A stretch of DNA of 43,150 nucleotides from Streptomyces sp. ISL-36 (GTDB lineage: Bacteria > Actinomycetota > Actinomycetes > Streptomycetales > Streptomycetaceae). The DNA is taken from the NCBI RefSeq assembly GCF_018614205.1, contig NZ_JAGGOS010000141.1, positions 1 through 43,150 of the forward strand, given 5' to 3'. The notes beneath the pieces were generated by a model. That model did not search any database. It saw only the letters and a list, made by a program, of their open reading frames with translations, and was not told the DNA's origin. The position numbers were made by a program, and so were the translations under genes. The stretch's first letter is position 1; the number at the start of each line of letters is the position of its first letter. This document shows, in pieces, positions 40,995-43,150 of the stretch.

Positions 40995-41023
40995 CTAGTA
41001 CTCCAGCCGTAGATCGTGATCTT
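40995..41023. repeat. Left terminal inverted repeat of the IS element, with CTAG
   Basis: 29 bases beginning CTAGTACTCCAGCCGTAG. The right end (42934-42962) is its reverse complement with one mismatch. CTAG (40995-40998) may be the 4-bp target duplication expected for IS701 (YTAR). Confidence 0.85.
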
Positions 41024-41027
41024 GCTG

Positions 41028-41567
41028 CTACTCGGTGAAGCCGTGGAGGTAAAGGTCGCGAAGGACACCGAGTTCGGCACCGTGATGAGCGGCTTCGTCC
41101 AGGGCATGTAGGGCCAGCAGTAGGTAGCTCTCGTGGCCGTAGGCACCAGCGCGGGGACCCATGGGCTGGAGGAGACGGTCATCGCCGAGGGATTCGACTC
41201 GGGTTCGGAATCGGGACCAGTCGTTGGTCAGCATCTGAACGCCTTCGGTTGCCGTGCCCGGCCACAGATGCCGGTCACCGCTCTGAGATTCGTCTGCAAA
41301 GAAGCGGTCGTAGCCGCGCAGGCAGTCTGCTCCGATGTGCCAGATGCGCCAGGCGATCGTCGTGAACGGCGCCGGTCGGGCATCGCCTGCGGGCCGTGGG
41401 TCGGCACGGAACACACCGTTCGTATCCGCCCGGAGCGTCATGCACGAGGCAACGGGCTCCCAGAGGTATTCGGCGTCGGTGAGACCGTCAAGGCGAGCGA
41501 AGGTTCTGGAACGTACGTCGTCAAAGGTTTCGAGCAGATCTCTGGTGACGGGGCCGGGCGAGGCCAT
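41028..41567 (-). CDS. DinB-family protein, IS passenger
   Basis: 179 residues from ATG 41567. The four-helix DinB/YfiT bundle is indicated by LLETFDDVRSRTFARLDGLTD (about 10-30), ITWR-like IAWRIWHIGADCLRGYDRFF (about 71-90, first metal His), and LALHALDEAAHHGAELGVLRDL (about 150-171, two further His). DinB proteins bind a divalent metal and include thiol-dependent transferases and hydrolases. It is divergent from the transposase with 50 bp between starts. A role for the mobile element is not known. Confidence 0.87.
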   Translation of the reverse strand: MASPGPVTRDLLETFDDVRSRTFARLDGLTDAEYLWEPVASCMTLRADTNGVFRADPRPAGDARPAPFTTIAWRIWHIGADCLRGYDRFFADESQSGDRHLWPGTATEGVQMLTNDWSRFRTRVESLGDDRLLQPMGPRAGAYGHESYLLLALHALDEAAHHGAELGVLRDLYLHGFTE

Positions 41568-41617
41568 TGGCAGCTCCAGGTTCGCCGACGGGTGCGGCCA
41601 CCGCTGATCATCGGTGT

Positions 41618-42934
41618 GTGAAGACAGAAGATCATGCAGTGGCCGCGGATCACAGCGTAGCCCCTGCCCACTGGCAGAAGGCGTTCGACGGTCTGATGGA
41701 CCGGATCGCGGGCCGGTTCGCGCGTGTTGAGCCCCGCCGACGGATACGGCGGCTGGTGCTCGGGCTGCTCTCGGACCTGCCCCGGAAGAACTGCTGGACC
41801 ATCGCTGAGTGGGCCGGGGAGGCGACCCCTGACGGCATGCAGCACCTGCTGAACCGTGCCAAGTGGGACGCCGACGCCGTCCGTGATGACGTGCGCGAAT
41901 ACGTCGTCGATCACCTCCACGACGAGGCAGCGGTGCTGGTCGTCGACGAGACCGGCGACGTGAAGAAGGGCACCCGCACAGTCGGGGTCCAGCGTCAGTA
42001 CACCGGCACAGCCGGCCGGATCGAAAACTCGCAGGTCGCGGTCTACCTCGTCTACGCGGGCGAGCGGGGTCACGCGGCGGTGGACCGGGAGCTGTACATA
42101 CCGCGCTCCTGGACGGGCGACCCGGACCGCTGCCGGGCGGCGGGGCTGGGCGAGGACACCGTCTTCGCGACCAAGCCGGAGTTGGCCCGCAAGATGATCG
42201 AGCGGTTCCTGGACGCCGGACACCACGTCGGCTGGGTCACCGGGGACGAGGTCTACGGCGGCAACCCGAAACTACGCACGGCTCTGGAGGAACGCGGCAT
42301 CGGCTATGTCCTCGCGGTGGCCTGTTCTGCCGAAGTAAGCACTGCCGCAGGCAAGTTCCGCGCCGACGCCCTGGCGGCGAAGGTCCCGAAGCGGGCCTGG
42401 CAGAAACTCTCGGCCGGACGGGGCGCGAAGGGACACCGGTTCTACGACTGGGCCGTCATCGACCTCACCGAGGCGGCCCCGGGCAAACGACAACTCCTGG
42501 TCCGCCGCAACCGCACCACCGGCGAACTCGCCTACTACCGCTGTCATTCCGCCGAGCTGGTGCCCGTGTCTGTCCTGGTCAAGGCTGCCGGCTCACGATG
42601 GCGGGTGGAAGAGACCTTCCAGACCGAGAAAGGGCTGGCGGGACTCGATGAGCACCAGGTCCGCCGCTACTCGTCCTGGACCCGCTGGGTCACCCTGGCC
42701 ATGCTCGCCCACGCCTTCCTCGCGGTCGTCCGAGCCGACGAACACGCCCGCCATCCCGGGCCGGCCGACTTGATCCCGCTGTCCTGCAACGAGATCCAAC
42801 GCCTGTTCATCACGGTCGTCGTCCAGCCTCTCCACACCATGGCTCACCGACTCCGCTGGTCCGACTGGCGACGCCATCATCAGGAGAGATCACGCACCAG
42901 CCATTACCGACGACAAGCGGCATCCCAGACATGA
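41618..42934 (+). CDS. IS701-family DDE transposase
   Basis: 438 residues from GTG 41618 (an in-frame TTG at 41567 would add 17 residues and overlap DinB). DDE catalytic residues: Asp in VLVVDETGDVKKG (about 110), Asp in WVTGDEVYGG (about 207), and Glu in WRVEETFQTEKGLAGLDEHQ (about 330), all in the IS701 context. N-terminal helical DNA-binding part RRIRRLVLGLLSDLPRKNCW. Full-length and apparently intact. Confidence 0.93.
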   Translation: MKTEDHAVAADHSVAPAHWQKAFDGLMDRIAGRFARVEPRRRIRRLVLGLLSDLPRKNCWTIAEWAGEATPDGMQHLLNRAKWDADAVRDDVREYVVDHLHDEAAVLVVDETGDVKKGTRTVGVQRQYTGTAGRIENSQVAVYLVYAGERGHAAVDRELYIPRSWTGDPDRCRAAGLGEDTVFATKPELARKMIERFLDAGHHVGWVTGDEVYGGNPKLRTALEERGIGYVLAVACSAEVSTAAGKFRADALAAKVPKRAWQKLSAGRGAKGHRFYDWAVIDLTEAAPGKRQLLVRRNRTTGELAYYRCHSAELVPVSVLVKAAGSRWRVEETFQTEKGLAGLDEHQVRRYSSWTRWVTLAMLAHAFLAVVRADEHARHPGPADLIPLSCNEIQRLFITVVVQPLHTMAHRLRWSDWRRHHQERSRTSHYRRQAASQT

Positions 42935-42962
42935 AGATCACGATCTACAGCTGGAGTACTAG
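42934..42962. repeat. Right terminal inverted repeat of the IS element, with CTAG
   Basis: 29 bases ending CTGGAGTACTAG, the reverse complement of the left end apart from one base (T for C). It overlaps the last base of the transposase stop. Confidence 0.85.
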
Positions 42963-43012
42963 GCGGTCCCCCCTGCGGGTGGGGGAGGACCGGTTCGGCA
43001 AGAGAGTAAGTC

Positions 43013-43063
43013 CTACGCGTGCGTAGATCCGCACCAGTGCTCAGGATCACCCCCCGGGGGAGT
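43013..43063. promoter_or_regulatory. Two palindromes upstream of the last gene
   Basis: CTACGC-GT-GCGTAG (43013-43026), perfect 6-bp arms, and ACCCCCCGGGGGAGT (43049-43063), a near-perfect palindrome, both in the 125 bp between the IS and the next start. Candidate operators. Confidence 0.45.
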
Positions 43064-43086
43064 ACCTCCGTGGAAGGATTCGCGAC

Positions 43087-43150
43087 ATGTCGGTCGCCTC
43101 CTCGGTCCTCGTTCCGTACGCCTCCTATCTGCGGGTGTACGAGCCGCTGG
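43087..43150 (+). CDS. Partial gene at window end, unknown
   Basis: ATG 43087 after GGAAGGA. The first 21 codons read MSVASSVLVPYASYLRVYEP and on, continuing past the window. The codon bias is typical of a Streptomyces gene. No function can be assigned from this fragment. Confidence 0.65.
   Translation, partial: MSVASSVLVPYASYLRVYEPL

Larger units (their letters stand above)
40999..42958. mobile_element. IS701-family insertion sequence with a DinB passenger gene
   Basis: A complete element of about 1,960 bp between 25-bp inverted repeats (plus shared CTAG on either side), with an intact DDE transposase. Longer than an ordinary single-gene IS701 member because it also carries a DinB-family gene facing away from the transposase. 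The DinB stop lies 5 bp from the inner edge of the left repeat, and the transposase stop overlaps the right repeat, so the element has almost no spare sequence. Confidence 0.85.

Noticed and set aside
40762..40998. Small open frame left of the IS element
   Set aside because: No ribosome site or family resemblance, and it runs into the IS end; codon usage is not typical.

Overview
The window is a piece of an actinobacterial chromosome, almost certainly Streptomyces. The evidence is the very high GC content with strong third-position GC bias, frequent GTG starts, an afsR/afsS regulator pair, an XRE/DUF397 (WhiJ-like) pair, and several F420-type flavin-dependent oxidoreductases next to the F420 precursor gene fbiC. 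About 34 protein genes can be supported. No rRNA, complete tRNA or CRISPR array is visible.

Layout. 1-1.5 kb: a membrane protein and a secreted Gly/Ser-rich protein. 1.6-5.6 kb: a CoA-dependent catabolic block (crotonase, DUF35 OB-fold protein and Ltp2-like thiolase on the minus strand; a divergent FadD3-like acyl-CoA ligase). 6.0-9.4 kb: afsS and afsR on the minus strand. 9.5-17.3 kb: more catabolic genes on the plus strand (amidohydrolase, luciferase-like oxidoreductase, SDR, second luciferase-like enzyme, D-aminoacylase-type amidohydrolase, aldehyde dehydrogenase), followed by an APC permease. 19-24 kb: ordinary accessory genes (AhpD-like, SnoaL-like, GNAT, CehA/McbA metallohydrolase, F420 oxidoreductase, membrane protein). 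24-26 kb: a lipoprotein and a frameshifted DUF1023-type hydrolase. 26-32 kb: fbiC, an ADP-ribosylglycohydrolase-like protein that has lost its metal-binding residues, and a sodium:solute symporter. 32-33.6 kb: a divergent SDR and an unrecognised protein. 33.8-36 kb: DUF397, XRE regulator and GPP34 protein. 36-40.6 kb: a D,D-carboxypeptidase with a long disordered cytoplasmic region and a polytopic membrane protein. 41-43 kb: a complete IS701-family element with a 29-bp inverted repeat including CTAG ends and a DinB-family passenger gene. The window ends in the first codons of another gene.

The most informative hidden signal is a 15-bp palindrome, CTGAC-N5-GTCAG, typically CTGACGGNNCGTCAG. It occurs eight times (seven perfect), essentially only in promoter regions: twice between the thiolase and fadD genes, before the amidohydrolase, twice before the first luciferase-like gene, twice around the second one, and once 20 kb away between the divergent SDR and unknown gene at 32.7 kb. 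It ties these genes into one regulon, probably under a TetR-type repressor not encoded here, for CoA-dependent breakdown of an unidentified compound. At the fadD/thiolase promoters the operator arms coincide with the -35 boxes.

The afsR/afsS pair lies in the middle of this catabolic regulon. The afsS gene keeps a recognisable SARP-type operator (two 11-bp direct repeats, 8 bp before a -10-like box). AfsS itself is five DSHAT motifs spaced exactly 12 residues apart.
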